Source: Vigna angularis (taxonomy: Eukaryota > Streptophyta > Magnoliopsida > Fabales > Fabaceae). Taken from it: 64,000 nt of DNA. The stretch is taken from positions 5,704,001-5,768,000 of the forward strand of contig NC_068974.1 of the NCBI RefSeq assembly GCF_016808095.1, written 5' to 3'. The translations under genes were made by a program, and so were the position numbers. Position 1 is the first letter of the stretch. The number at the start of each line of letters is the position of its first letter. This document shows positions 1 to 12,849 of the stretch, piece by piece. The notes beneath the pieces were generated by a model that worked only from the letters and a program-made list of their open reading frames with translations, had not been told where the DNA came from and did no database searches.

Positions 1-2341
1 TATTTCCTTCTACGACTTGCTCAGCCACAACAAATGAGCTGGTACAAATGAAATTCATTAGTGTATAACAATTGTACCGTTGGAAAGATAAGAGATAGAT
101 GATGACATACTCAAGGTACGGCTTTACTTCACTGCAATTGATTAAGACATGGACATGAGCAGAGTTGAATTCAGCATCAGTTAACCAATGAGTGAATTCT
201 TTCCCTGCGTGACGGCCTGATTGTCGGAAAACTGATAATGCACATTCACGTAGTTCAACTTGCCATTGCATTTCATTTCTGACATGAGTGGGGGACAACA
301 TGAAGTTTTTGAAATAATGTGAACAAAAATACGTTGTCTCTTTGTGCAAGTAAGCTGCACAAATTGAACATTGGCACATCTGGACAAGTTAGAAGCATAT
401 CCATCTGGCATTCTAAGCTCCTTGATCCATCCACACACTATTCTTGCCTCGTCTTTTGACATGGTGTAATTTGCTTTTGGTTTAAATAACCGGCCATTAC
501 CTTACGCCTTCAACTCTAAGTCTTTTCGTCCACAATACAAAGGTAAATATTTTCTTGCTTTCTCATTATCTTTTGTCTTACCTATAACATTCATAACTGT
601 GTTGAAGACATTGTCAAAGAAATTTTTTTCTGTGTGCATGACATCGAGGTTTTGTCTTAGCAAGTTGTCTTTCCAATAGGGAAGTTCCCAGAATATGCTT
701 CTTTTAGTCCAATTATGCCATTCTCCAAACCCTTCTATCCTATTCTGACCAGATTCAGTGACTTTTGGATAGTCTTTCACTCTTCTCCAAACGTGTGATC
801 CAGTCAACTTCGGCGAGGGCATATCCGTTTCAACTTGCCCTTTTCGAAATGCCTTTTTGTTTCTTCTAAAGGGGTGATCAATGGGCAAGAACCATCGATG
901 GCTGTCAAACCAACTACTTTTCCGACCATAACTCAATTGGAATGACTTTGTATGTTCCATGCAATGTGGACAAGCTAATCGACCATGCGTGCTCCAACCA
1001 GATAACATGCCATACGCTGGGAAGTCATTAATAGTCCACATCAAGGCTGCCCTCATAAGGAAATTTTGCTTCCTTGAAACGTCATACGTCCAAACACCAT
1101 TCCATAACTTCTTCAAATCATCAATCAACGGCTCCAAATAAACATCAATCAATGATTTGGGATTAGATGGACCTGGTATTATACACGATAAAAACATGTA
1201 AGGCTTTGTCATACACATCTCAGGTGGTAGATTGTATGGGGTAACTATCACGGGCCAGCATGAATATGGTGATGCAAACGCCTGAATGTACGGGGTAAAC
1301 CCATCAGAGCATAGACCAAGTCTGACGTTACGTGGTTCACTAGCAAAGGATGGATGTTTACGATTGAAGTGCTTCCAAGCTTCACCATCAGAAGGATGAC
1401 GCAAAAATCCTTCAGTTTTGTTACCATCATGCCATGTCATGTGTTCTGATGTTTGCATTGAAGTAAACATTCTTTGTGGAATTATAGGCAAGTAGAACAT
1501 GGACTTTAAGGGAATTGGTTTTTTTTGCCTCCGTCCAGCATGCATCGTATGATATCGAGGTGAGCCACAAAACTTGCATTCAACCAACAATGCATCATTT
1601 TTTCCACTGTCATTGTCATAGAATAACATACATCCATTAACACAACAATCAATCTTCTTGACTTCCAATCCCAACTTTGAAACACATTTTTTGGCTTGGT
1701 AATAATTCTTCGGCATCAAATTGTTTGGTAGTGTCAAATCTAACATTAATTTTGTATAGAAGTCCACTGCTTGAATGGGAACGTTCCAATTAGATTTGCC
1801 AGCCATGAGTCTAATGCACACTGACAATTTTGACTCAGATGAACCTTCAAATACAGGTAGATTTGCCTCTGTAAGTAAATTGTAAAACCTCTGAGTCGTT
1901 TCATTTGGAGGCTCTTCATCATGACTATCGTCTGCTTCTTGTTCAGCATGGTGACGAAGAGCATTGTCGACCATCTCTTGCATATAGGCAAATTGATCTA
2001 TCTCAGATGTATGTACAATAGTATTCGAACCTGATGCAAGCCGCTTTTCAGTTGCAGTGGAGGTCGAAGGAATTTCTTCACCATGAAATGTCCAAACCGT
2101 GTAATTAGGCATGAACCCTTTTTGGTATAGGTGAAGTTTGACGACTTCATCTTTCAAAATCCTTGTACATTCGCACTTGATGCATGGACATCGAATCCCT
2201 CCATCAAGAGCATAATATTGATATCGTCGGGCCGTCTCCACAAACTCTTCAACTCCAATAAAAAAAAGATTCCTTCAAACCTCTCCTTCCACTATAACAA
2301 CGGTCGTACATCCATCCACGATGGTTGGGAAAATGGGCCAT
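1..2341 (-). pseudogene. TNP2-like CACTA transposase, decayed
   Basis: The start is placed at the ATG at 2341, which opens the transposase-associated domain (GWMYDRCYSGRRGLK). A run of eight T on the minus strand (about 2261-2268) then shifts the frame. From 2241 to 502 the TNP2 core is open, with conserved blocks such as ECKFCGSPRYH, GLCSDGFTPY and HNWTKRSIFWELPYW. An in-frame TAA at 502-504 interrupts it, and the same frame resumes to about 350. There the DUF4218 middle section appears to be missing, because the text jumps to a different frame carrying TYFCSHYF, then FRQSGRHAGKEF and VHVLINCSEVK down to the window edge. At least three lesions mean no full transposase can be made. The homopolymer shift could be a sequencing error; the internal deletion could not. 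Confidence 0.85.
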
Positions 2342-2760
2342 GTTCTGTGACAAGCCAAACAAATAAAAACTTAGCCAAACAGCAACACTCCATGTGACAT
2401 AAGTAATAAACCTATTACTACTCAAGTCAAACATGGAGGGCAATTTGAACACTACTGTCACAGGCATACAATAAGGGCATGCAAAGACAAGTCCTCAGTA
2501 TTGAAATGCCTTAGACATCCTAAGGGGCTATGTATTAAATTTGGGGGAGACAACTTATTATTACAAAAGTTCTCTAAGAACTTCCACATATTTTGTAGGT
2601 TCTAATTGTTTATACTACTTTTACCCTTCTCTTTCTATTGAGAATGTGTGTAGTACCATAGGATTTTAAATGACTACTTAACTTAAAAATAAAGTTGTAG
2701 CCTAATAAATGAACATACCATATATAGGAACATAGAATATATACATCAACATACAATATA
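2342..2760. other. CACTA interior, no gene
   Basis: AT-rich sequence directly upstream of the transposase start on the minus strand. It probably holds leader or intron sequence of the transposase transcript. I see no conserved coding block or repeat. Confidence 0.4.
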
Positions 2761-3085
2761 TACACTTTTGAGAACCTAAATACTCAAACTTTGAGTTTTG
2801 GGTTATTCTTTGCATTTCACTACTTTCCTAACTTGATTTCAATACTTTAGACTTGTTAGGATGTTTACATTACTTAAAAGTAGTGTAGTTTAGGTAAATT
2901 GGTCTTGTTGTCACCTTTTATGTACACTTTTTAGAACCTAAATACTCAAACTTTGAGTTTTGGGTTATTCTTTGCATTTCACTACTTTCCTAACTTGATT
3001 TCAATACTTTAGACTTGTTAGGATGTTTACATTACTTAAAAGTAGTGTAGTTTAGGTAAATTGATCTTGTTGTCACCTATTTAGT
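2761..3085. repeat. Two near-identical 162-bp tandem units
   Basis: The unit beginning TACACTTTT(G/T)AGAACC at 2761 repeats at 2923 with only a few differences over about 162 bp. Each unit holds an ACTCAAACTTTGAGTTTTGG segment and ends near TAGGTAAATTG. A more degraded third start (TACACTTATTATG) follows at 3086. The near-identity of these two units against the diverged copies at 6.2-6.8 kb suggests a later local duplication within the CACTA body. Confidence 0.85.
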
Positions 3086-6000
3086 ACACTTATTATGTTT
3101 TAAGTAGTGTACTTTTAGGTTCTCAATAGTGAAATCTTGTATTTCTTTGTATTTTCGAATTGTGCCCTCATTTTTATCTTTCTTTTATGTTTTAAAACTT
3201 GTGTAGATAGTTTATTAACTATTTTGGTAAGTACTTTAATACGCTATGCATTATGACCACTTTTAGCCTATTCTAGTAACTAGTTTTAGGTTCTAGGATG
3301 TCATATTTTGAGTTCTAGGTTGTTTTTGTAGTGTGAGTTTCTAATTAGCTAGGTTTTACCATTCTAAACTTGTTAGAACAATTTCTTTGAAGTTTCTTAG
3401 GCTAGTTTAGTGCAGTTTGCAAATTTTGACCATTCTAGTACATTTTTAGTACTTATTTTGAGGTTTTAGTAGTGGTTTACTCAAACAAGTTTAATTATCA
3501 TAACTAACCACTTCAGCAACTTAGTTTGATGAATGGAAACATGTTCAAATGGAATTTTTGCTCAATTTTAAACTTAGTGCAGTTTTTTATGGTTTACTCT
3601 TACTACTTTAAGTGCTTTAATTTTAACGTCCATAGTCAGATTTTGTTTTCTTAGTCATTTGTAGTGGTTAGTTAAGTTTTTATTAGTATTTTAGCATTGT
3701 GAACTTGTCTACATACTTACATTCCAGTTTTTACTTGGTTCAGATAGCATTTTTTGGGTTTGTTTGGGTGAATTTCGCAAGTCTGGTTGTTTGTACTGGT
3801 TATATTAGTTTTGACATTCTTTTACCATTTACAAGTTGTTTACATTCTTTTAATTGTGTAACATTTGTATTCATCTACAACCAACATATTCAGCCCACTA
3901 AAACATCCACCAAAACATGCTTAAACAATACAAAATAAAGTGTATACACCTTCCATTCATCACGCATCATGATCAAACTTAAAATGAAACATATGGTCAA
4001 CCAAGGTTCACAAAAACTAGCAATCATATTCAATCAAGTGCATTTAAAGTATACAAATATCAGAAGGGGGTATGTTAAAGTGAACCTTGGGTGATAGATT
4101 TTCCAAGCAGTGACAGTGGTTGAAATCAGATTTCAAGCAACTCAAATAGTCAATTTTCAATTTTGTAATTATTAGGAGTTGCTATCACTTCTAAAATATG
4201 TAAAATCATCAAACAAACTTGTCTTAAGAAATGTGCTCTGAAATTGAAGCTTGATATTGCACCAGCATTGAATAAGCATTCAGATTTCAGATTCCAGCTT
4301 TGCACTGTGCTGTTTGAGTTGTGTGTGACTCTAATTCGAGTTTAACTCCACCTAGTTGTTGTTTTCCAGCTTGGTCTTGTGTAGTTACACATTCTACAGT
4401 AACTTTTAACATTGCCTAGTCCATTCAATCTTTTAAACTCAGTTTTGGTGGTGTGATGGAGTGATTTTACCACATTTTTTTGCCATAACAAAGTCATATT
4501 TCGAATGCTAGAAGTTTCTATGTTGTGTGACAGTTTGAGCAAGTCTAAAATGATGTTTAAAAGTTGCTAGCAGAGTTCAATTAGTGATATAATGGTCTGA
4601 GTGCATAATAGTATACTAAACCATCAATTTTGAGTCAAAATTGGGAAGTGGCAAGGTGTTTTTGAGTAACAGTTTGGATTTTAGCCAATTCAAAGTTATA
4701 ACAAGTTTAACATCACTAAATCAAGTTGCTGGAGTGATTAGTTTTGACCTACAGCCACTGCTATGACATTTCCTGTCTTAAACCACCAAATTTTGACTCA
4801 TTTTTTTTGGAAAAAATGAACCAGACAGCACTTGTGTAGATAGTGGTAGCATCTTGAGGGGTGGAAACTTGTATAGCTCTTGATCTAAGTGCCTATACAA
4901 CAACGAAAATTAGCTTCCTGAAACACCATTCTGCAGTGAGAAAAAGAGTGAAAATTTGGCAACTCCACTAGCCAAATTTTGAGACACAAGCCAAATAGCT
5001 GTGGGATTGTAAGATTGAGTGTCTATCCTCTAAAAGAAACTTGGTAGAGCACCCTAAGAAAGTTTAGAAGTGAGATTTGAATAACCTTGGCCGAGAGAAA
5101 CAAGCAATCACTACATGACACATCTAAATTGTAGTTTTAAAATAAAAAAGTGAGAGATTTTGATGTTATAGAAAGATAGAGAGTTTGTAAACTCTTGCAT
5201 AGATATCGGATGAACAAGTGGTTGAAATGTGTGAGACCCTAGGTGCATGTTGGAGGGACATGGTCCTGGCCTATGATTTTTGGGTGGAAGTTAAATGAGA
5301 AAGGAAGGAGCATGGTGGGGGGGGGCATGGTCCTGGCAGGAGCAGAATGAAGAAAGAAATAAAAGGGAAAGATGAGAAGAAGTGTACAATACACATTCTT
5401 ATTGTTGTTGGCAACCCTAAAGCATGTACTTTATCTCCTTTTTCATTAGGTTTGTTATCAATTGTTATAGTTTTTGAAATTAGAGAACACAAAAGTGTCT
5501 TCAATTTAGGCTTTTACACAGATCAATCAGCAACAAACTAAAATAAAGCATGTACATAAGTTTCCATGCTCAATTTGCAGAATTTAATTCTCATGAAGGC
5601 TATAATAAGCAAACAGACAATTCATACATGCTCAAATTGCTCAAACTGTGAAATTTATAAAACAAATTCAATACTCACCTCTTTAGTAGACTTTTCTAGG
5701 TGGGCTATAGGTTTGATAACTTTGTATCTGCAAGGAAATAAAATTGCAAGATGTTCAGCCATGGTTCATCATGCCAAACAGAAGAAATGTCAAAATTACA
5801 CAATAACAACTCTAGATCAAAACTAACTACTTTAGCAACTTTGTTTGATGAATTGAAACATGTTAAAACTCAAATTTAACTCAAAACCAAACTGCTACTC
5901 AAAATCACCTTTCTGCTTCCCAAAATTGACTCATAATTAGTGGTTTTGGAAGTGATTTTGTGCCTAAGCTATTCTGACACTTTGGTAATCATTTCAACAA

Positions 6001-6240
6001 TTTTAATTCATCAAAATACACTCGTTTGAACTCTAATTAGGCACAAAATAGATCAACAACTCAGATTCAATTTCCAAGTTCCAAAAATGCCTTAAATAGG
6101 ATGGTTTGACATATTCAATTGCATACAGGTGATTCTAACTTTATATGAATGGTTCTAACAGCTTTAATACATCAATTTGGACTTGTTTAAACTTCCAAAC
6201 ACCAGAGAATCACAACAGAACGAAAAATGAAAAGTAATCA
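3086..6240. other. CACTA interior, AT-rich, no gene
   Basis: About 3 kb of AT-rich sequence with short open frames only. The stretch 3120-3480 (AGGTTCTCAATAGT, TTTTCGAATTGTG, ATGTTTTAAAACTTGTGTAGATAG) recurs in diverged form around 6940-7260 and 7420-7600, so it belongs to a longer repeat family of this element. The runs 3490-3560 and 5820-5880 contain similar phrases (AACTAACCACTTCAGCAAC and AACTAACTACTTTAGCAAC) in the same orientation. No recognisable protein was found. Confidence 0.45.
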
Positions 6241-7620
6241 CCCTTTTAGTACACTTTTTTAGGTTCTAGGTACTCAAACTATGAGTTTTAGGTAGTTGTT
6301 TGCTTTTTAGTAGTTTCCTAGCTTCATTTGACTATTTTAGACTTGTTAGGATAGTAACATTAGTTATTGTTAGTCTACTTTAGGTGAATTGCCACTTTCT
6401 CAGCCTTTTACTTGACTTTTTAAGGTTTCAAGTACCCAAACTGTGAGATTTAGCTACTTCATATAATTTGACATGTTTCTTAACTTCATTTAACAACTTT
6501 AAACTTGTTAGGATTAGTAGAACACACAGTGTTATGCTAATTTAGGTGATTTCCCAATTTCTCACCTATTTAGTACACTTTTGTAGGTTTTAAGTAGTCC
6601 AATTTTGAGTTTTAGGTACACTACCAATTTCACTTCTTTCTTACCTTCATTTAACTAGTTTAAACTTGTTAGAATATGAAGATTACACATTCTAAGGTTA
6701 CTTTAGGTGAATTTCTAATTTATCACCTATTTAGTACACTTTTTTTATGTTTTAAGTGCCAAATTTAGAGATGTGAGTAGTGATTTTTAGAAGTTGTCTT
6801 AGGAATCAAAACTTCACTCAATTTTTTGTCATTTCTAGTCCATTAGAACTGGTGTAGATAATTTTAGGTCTCTAAAACAGAATGCACATTTGCATCCTAA
6901 TCTATTTCACCCTATTCTAGTGTAACTTTAGGTGCTCAATAGTCAAATTTGATTTTCATCTTATTTTCGATTTGTGACTTCATTTTTATCTATTTTTTTA
7001 TGTTTTAAAAGTTTTCTAGATAGTTATTTGACAGTTTCAATTAGTACTTTAATAAAATTTTCATTCTTAGCACTTTTACCCTATTATACTTACTACTTTA
7101 GGTTCTAGGTTGTCATAATTTTAGTTTTAGGTACTTTTTGTAGTGTGAGTTTTTTATTACCTAAGTGTTACCCTTCTAAACTTTTTAGGATATTTTCTTT
7201 CTAGTTTAGGCTACTTTAGTGCACTTTGCAAATTTTTAGCATTCTAGTTACAATTTTAGAGGTTTAAGTAGTGATTTTTAAAACTTGTCTTAGGAATAAC
7301 TTCTTCACTCAATTATTTTTCATTTCTATTCCATTACAACTTTTGTAGATAGTTTTACGTCTCTACAACAGAATGAACATTTTCAGTGTTAGAATTTCAC
7401 CCTATTCTAGTATAATTTTAGGTGCTCAATAGTTAAATTTTTATTTTGTTCTTATTTTCGAATTGTGACTTCATTTTAATCTCTTTTATGTTTTAAAAGT
7501 TGTCTACATAGTTATTTTACAGTTTCAATTGGTACTTTAATACAGTTTTCATTCTTACCACTTTTACCCTATTATTGTTACTAGTTTAGCTTCTGGGTTG
7601 TCTTATTTATTGTACATTAT
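6241..7620. repeat. Diverged tandem array of the 162-bp unit and a longer companion repeat
   Basis: Degenerate copies of the unit seen at 2761 start near 6249, 6413, 6576 and 6736, spaced about 160-164 bp. Each shows ACTTTTTTAGGTTCTAGG-like text and ends near TAGGTGAATT. After 6770 a companion unit begins (AGTGATTTTTAGAAGTTGTCTTAGGAATC); it recurs near 7270 (AGTGATTTTTAAAACTTGTCTTAGGAAT), giving a second-order period near 500 bp. This is old tandem amplification inside a transposon; it is not coding. Confidence 0.75.
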
Positions 7621-9740
7621 CCAGAGACATGCTTTTATTTTGACATTATTTAGAGACATGCTTTTATTTTGACTCTATCTTCTTAGAAATGCATCTCTAT
7701 ATCACTTCTTCCTCACTTCTCATTACAATCATCTCCTAAATATAGCTAACTTATGAGCATATTCTATGCTTCTATCACCCAAGTACAAAACCCAATGAGA
7801 AAATAAATGCTTCTCCATACACAGATGTCAAGACAACAATTGGTTTGGACAAGAAGTAACATGTGTAGTGTTTGGAGAATATAACGAACAAAAAATTTAA
7901 GGCAAAAGTGTATAGAGAAGCATGCAAGAGAGAGTGAAAGCAACCTCTAATGCCAGAGGTAGAAATAGATAAAATGCAACAATTACTCCAAAATAAGGCC
8001 ATAAGGGCCCATGCATAAAGTAAGATGTAGCCAATGTACACAGAAACCACTTTCAGCACCTAATTCAAATGCACCAAATTCTTACACAAGTTCAAATGCA
8101 CCAAATTCTTACACAAGTTCAAATGCACCAAATTCAGAAATTAAAAAATGCAGCACTGAAACAACAACTTGTCTATGAAAAATGCCACCCCTTTGGTGGT
8201 TTAAAGAGTGAAAAAGCATAGGCAGCTAAAACTCGTAGTTTCTTTGCATCATTAGGTTGAAATCACTAAAACTAACTTGTTTGCAGAACAAATGGATGCA
8301 GAAATGTAATATTCCAGAATTTGACTTAGCCAACCCCTATATTTCTCAAATTAAGCAACTCCACCATCCAAAATTTTACTCAAAGATTCAAATAGCTTCT
8401 GAAGAGCTAACTGGACTCAGGAACAACAATTAAAACATCAACAAGACACTAGAAGATTAATGTAAGATGTTCAACAATGATCTATATGCCAAACCAGATT
8501 TAAAACAATAGTTTCAAATGTTGTTCTAGCTATTTGAGATCAAACACAACAACTATTTTGATGTGCTAGGATCATAGTGGACCATTCAAGATCAAAGGAA
8601 AGTGGTATTGGACAATCAAGGCAATGTGCAAAACATCAATCAACCATCTAATTGCACTCTAATTGACCATTCTAGCCTCATGAAGAACAAAACACCACAG
8701 AATAAGTGTTGTCGTATTACAATTCTAGTCTACCAGCTCCCATAACCTAATTAAACCTTTAAGTTCACTTTAGACCCAACCAATCATTATAACCCAACAG
8801 AGCATACTCTAATTTTTCAGTATGTTAAAGAGTACGAAAGGGTTATAGGGCATAAGCTATGGTGTGTAGGACTTATGTCCTTGGCAGGCTAAACCATCCA
8901 GATCTTGACCAATTAATAGAATTAGTGTGAGGATTGGAATGAATGAAAGGGGCATTCATTTTGGTAATTAGATGTCCATATGGAACAGAGCAATTGGAGA
9001 AGTGGTTGTTGAAAGATGGGTTTCAAGAGATGGTGAAAGGGACAGGGATTCTAATAAAGAGTTGGGGGCCACAAGTGTTGATATATGCACAAGTTTAGGA
9101 ACTCAAATCTATTGTGCACTTAGGACAACAACATCACACTCAACCAAATACAGTGGCAAGAGTTCATACAATAAAGACATCTCCTTAAACATAAATGATG
9201 TACCTGGAAATGATGAAATCTTGGACACTTCACTTCAACTGCAGCCCTTCAACAACTGTGCCTCAGCCCCTAATCGAAACCACAAAACCAGAATACACAT
9301 TACCACTGAACAACAACTTCAATGCAATGCAATGATATTCAAAACAAAAATGTGTCAACACAGTTTGAACCTACCTCCTCACGCAACGACAACGGTCTCG
9401 TCACGCACCCCTTCGATTGGTGTCGTCGCGATAGTCCAAACCCTACTCAGGCCGCCATAGCACCCCCCTCAAGCTGCCACACCACCATCACGAAACTCCT
9501 TCCAGCGACAATGTAAACCCTCACCTCACCAACCAACTTCCTTAGGGTCAATTTCCTTCCACGATACACGAATGAGCACACCACGATTGAGGAGTGGATG
9601 AAATCACAAAAGGGAGAATGTCGTAATGGCTAGGGGGAAGTGCAAAAAAATGGCCACCGTTGACCGAGAGAGGGAGATTAGGGTCGAGAGAGGTTTTTGG
9701 GGGAAGATGGTTTCACAGAGACTGAATTTGCGAGTGGGAG
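7621..9740. other. CACTA 5' interior and probable transposase leader
   Basis: A short direct repeat at 7621-7670 reads TTATTTTGAC(A/T)..., and three tandem copies of a 27-bp unit (TTCAAATGCACCAAATTC...) lie at 8064-8136. The GC-richer block 9360-9740, read on the minus strand, looks like the transcribed leader of the transposase, with a plausible splice donor (GAGGAG|GTAGGTTC near 9371-9384). A 162-codon plus-strand open frame at 8972-9460 has no recognisable domain and runs against the transposase, so I do not call it a gene. Confidence 0.4.
8064..8136. repeat. 27-bp tandem repeat, 2.7 copies
   Basis: Unit starts at 8064, 8091 and 8118 are essentially identical (TTCAAATGCACCAAATT then CTTACACAAG). 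The third copy is partial. It lies within the CACTA body. Confidence 0.9.
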
Positions 9741-9789
9741 AGCGAAATCTCAAATTCTAATTTCACTAAAATGCGGGAATGGGAGAATG

Positions 9790-9952
9790 GCGTATTCCTT
9801 CGGTACTGTCACTGCCCCATTGCCGAAGGGCAAAAGCCTTCGGTAATCAACCACTTAAATGACCGTCGATAAATCCTTCGGTAAACGAAATTTATCAAAG
9901 GACAAAGGTCGTCGGTATTATTCCTTCGGAAATAAACATATTTCTTGTAGTG
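9790..9952 (-). repeat. CACTA subterminal motif cluster and terminal inverted repeat
   Basis: CCTTCGGTA-type motifs and their complements occur at about 9797, 9823, 9834, 9878 and 9922, followed by the terminus CACTACAAGAAA read on the minus strand. Such clustered short motifs are the usual transposase-binding zone of CACTA elements. Confidence 0.8.
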
Positions 9953-10375
9953 TAAGTTCATCCAACTCTTAAGGAAATGTCTAGAAGAAATTAACTATCC
10001 TAGGGAAGTCAAGAATAAGTTTGGGATGAAAAATTGGCATCAATTCAATATTCATCCGAAGTTGAAAATTTTCTTTTTGTAGTAATGGTGCAGGGAAAGG
10101 AATATGAGGGAAATTCAAAGTTGATTCCTTAGTAAAGTGTTATGAAATTGGTAGAATTAATGAACCTTGTTTCTCAACACCAAGAGAGGGGTGAATTGGT
10201 GTTTTATAAAAACGTGCACTTTATAAATCTTTTTCGCAAATATGAATGAACTTGAAATCTTTCTTGTGTAGTAAGCAAATATGTATCCAATGAAACTGGA
10301 AATGTAAAGAGATAAGGAGAGACAATCAAACACAATTTTTATCCTAGTTCGACCTCAATGCCTACATCCAGTCAC

Positions 10376-12352
10376 TGATAACACTCTAGATTTACATATT
10401 TTTCTTTGTTAAAAATCATTTCTTAGATTTCTTTAGTTTTTAATTTCTTTGAATTAGGCTAGTTTTATGTTTTTCTCTTAATTCTTTAGTTTTATAAAAT
10501 TTTAGTTAAAAATAGGTTTTTAGATGTAATTTTTAGTTTTTGTTAATTAGTAGGAAAATAATAATTTTTTAGAAAATCTTTAATAAAAATCTTTCTTTTT
10601 AATTGTTAGATTTTCTTTTATTTTCTTTAATTTGGTATTAATTTTTTTTCTTTGATGCAAATATGAAAAAGAGTGGGCTGCTGCCACTACATTGGGCTGT
10701 TGAAATTGGACAGATTTAATTAGGCTGATGTCAACATTGGACCTCTGATTGCAACTCTGGTGGGCCGCTGTTTTGGGCCACTGTTTTAACATTAAGCTGC
10801 TGCAAGTGAAATTGAAGGCAACGCTGGCCTGCTACAATGGTGCTGCAATTGGAAGACTGCTGCTGATTGGATAATTGGGCTGCCAATGCTGGTATGGGCT
10901 TAAGTGAAACGGTGAGTTTCAATGGAGGCAGCTTTTGGGGGTCATTGCAGAGCAGCTCATTTGAGAAAATAACATTCTCTCAAGCACATTCAGTTAGAAG
11001 AGAGTAGAACCTTCGAGCTAGGGCAGAAGAAGAAGCTTGCGACTCTGACCGGACCTGACCGAAGAAGGTGATCGGAGGGCTGTGGAGCGAAATGAAGGCT
11101 AGCCGTCTGATCAGAGAGCTTGAAGCGTCACAGCAAGGTTCCCCTCTCCTATTTTCTTTTTCCCCTTTCTCTTTTCGTTCTCCAACCCTATATAAAGGGG
11201 TTTTTCTGCATGTAAATAGACCTCTGGGAACACTATATACACTTTACACTTCCAGACTCTGCAATTTTACATTTCGTCTTTAGTTTAGGGCTTTTACGCT
11301 TTCGTAGGAGTAGAGTTCTTGGTTGTTGGATTTCGCCGATAAGCTTGCGAGAGTGACAGACCGTGAGTGCATTGTTGAATCCGGTAGTGTGTAATTTTCT
11401 TTCTCATGTTAATAAAATGCAATTTCGTGCTTCTTTCTCATTTCTTGTTTGCGTTTTGATTTTGTTCACTGCTTTTGATTTCTGTGCTTATTATGTTTGA
11501 GAAATTGAATTGGACTCTGATTCTCTGCATCTTTGCCATTCCTTTTGGAATCAAATGACTCCGTAGTGAGCATTCTTTATCGAGATGTCGTCTCGAGCCA
11601 GAGATGAGTCCAATGCATAAAAATTGATTCAAATTGTGTTTCTTGAATTTGTTTGTGAATTTTAGATTGATGAATAGGCTAATGAACCTTGATTGGAAAA
11701 ATGAGTGGAAAGAGTCAATTTAAAGTTCTGAAATATGAACTAGAATACCCTGGATTGGGATTCACATTATCATGATGTCTTCTTGAGAACTCTAAGCACT
11801 CTTTTATTCATATCAATGTACATTCACCTATGAAATCAATTCTGTCTTTGCTTTTGATAGTGATAGTTGAAGTTCAGTTTGAGTTTTGATGTTCTAGTTG
11901 TTTACTTTGAGTATTTTAGAATTTATGATCTGCTTTACTTCTGTTTCAGCCTTTACATTCTTGTTGATATGATGCTTTTCAATCTTGAGTTTTAAGTTCT
12001 TTTCAGTTTGGTTTTATTTCTGATTTTGTTCCAGTTTTAGTATATAGGTTTTGTTTTGGATATAAATAGGTTTAATCTCTTCATTACTTTATCTTAGGTT
12101 TTATTTCTTTATTTTCTTCCTTCTTTTATTTTAAAACAGATTATAGTTTCGCTTTTCTTAATTTTTTTTTAATTTCTTTTCCCCACCTTGCATTAGTAGT
12201 TAATAATTAGGTAGTAAATATACAAGACTAAACTCTACATTCTGAAGCTTAATCATAGTTGAGTCATTGGATTGATCCTTGGTTATCCCTCTACTACATT
12301 AGTGGGGAAACTGAGTTTGTTGGCTTTGATGCGACTAAAAGCGAGTTTAACA
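10376..12352 (+). mobile_element. Nested solo LTR (family B), 1977 bp, probably Ty3/gypsy
   Basis: It starts TGATAACACTC, ends GAGTTTAACA and is flanked by GTCAC at 10371-10375 and 12353-12357. The flanks rejoin the family A LTR text (TACATCCAGTCAC followed by CCTCCCAATCAACC), confirming an insertion. A promoter-like block sits at about 11180-11230 (TATATAAAGG followed by a pyrimidine-rich leader), with an AATAAA at about 11410, so the LTR reads on the plus strand. The length and layout resemble large gypsy LTRs (Athila/Tat class); that assignment is inference. Confidence 0.8.
11185..11200 (+). promoter_or_regulatory. TATA box of LTR family B
   Basis: CCCTATATAAAGGGG is a consensus plant TATA box, about 800 bp into the LTR. 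It is followed by a C/T-rich stretch typical of a transcription start region. This is the likely U3/R boundary zone of the retroelement, not a host gene promoter. Confidence 0.6.
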
Positions 12353-12849
12353 GTCACCCTCCCAATCAACCTTAGATTGGAGAGTATTTCACTATAATGA
12401 TCAGAGTATTACAGCCAAGGCTTTATAGAGAACACTCAAATGTAAACATCTTACAAACTCTCAATCAAATATAGAACATAATACACCTGCAAACACAGAA
12501 CCCCTTGTCCCTGTTGCAGAAACCCTTTGAGAATCCCCTCTCAAAGTCAAGAGCTTCTCACTCTTCTTCCTGACGCACACGTCTAGGGAAACAACAAATC
12601 AAAGATTGCAAAATCTTCTCGTGATCAAAACAGATAAACTTGTAGTCGTGCTAAAATGATCAGCCAATACAGTCCAGTCAATTTGCCTCTCAAGAATTCC
12701 TCAAGATTCTTCAAATTCTTCGTGTTCTTGAGTCGTGGAGCATTTGTTCAACCTGTAACACTTTTCTCACAAAGAATATTAGATATTACAATTTACAATT
12801 GATCAACAATTGTTACAGAAATTCAAGCAATGCGTCAATATATAGTTTT

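Larger units (their letters stand above)
1..9952 (-). mobile_element. CACTA (En/Spm) DNA transposon, 5' part, running off the window
   Basis: The right edge carries the terminal motif CACTACAAGAAA, read on the minus strand and ending at 9952, followed by TAA as the likely 3-bp target duplication. Just inside it (9790-9935) is a subterminal cluster of CCTTCGGT/ACCGAAGG motifs in both orientations, as expected for binding sites of a CACTA transposase. A TNP2-type transposase relic lies at the far end on the minus strand, so the element reads right to left and its 3' end is beyond position 1. The body between 2.4 and 9 kb is AT-rich, repeat-bearing and without a convincing gene. The subtype is not resolved because one terminus is missing. 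Confidence 0.85.

Noticed and set aside
8972..9460. 162-codon plus-strand open frame inside the CACTA 5' region
   Set aside because: It has no recognisable domain, is antisense to the transposase direction and overlaps the subterminal/leader zone; composition looks non-coding.
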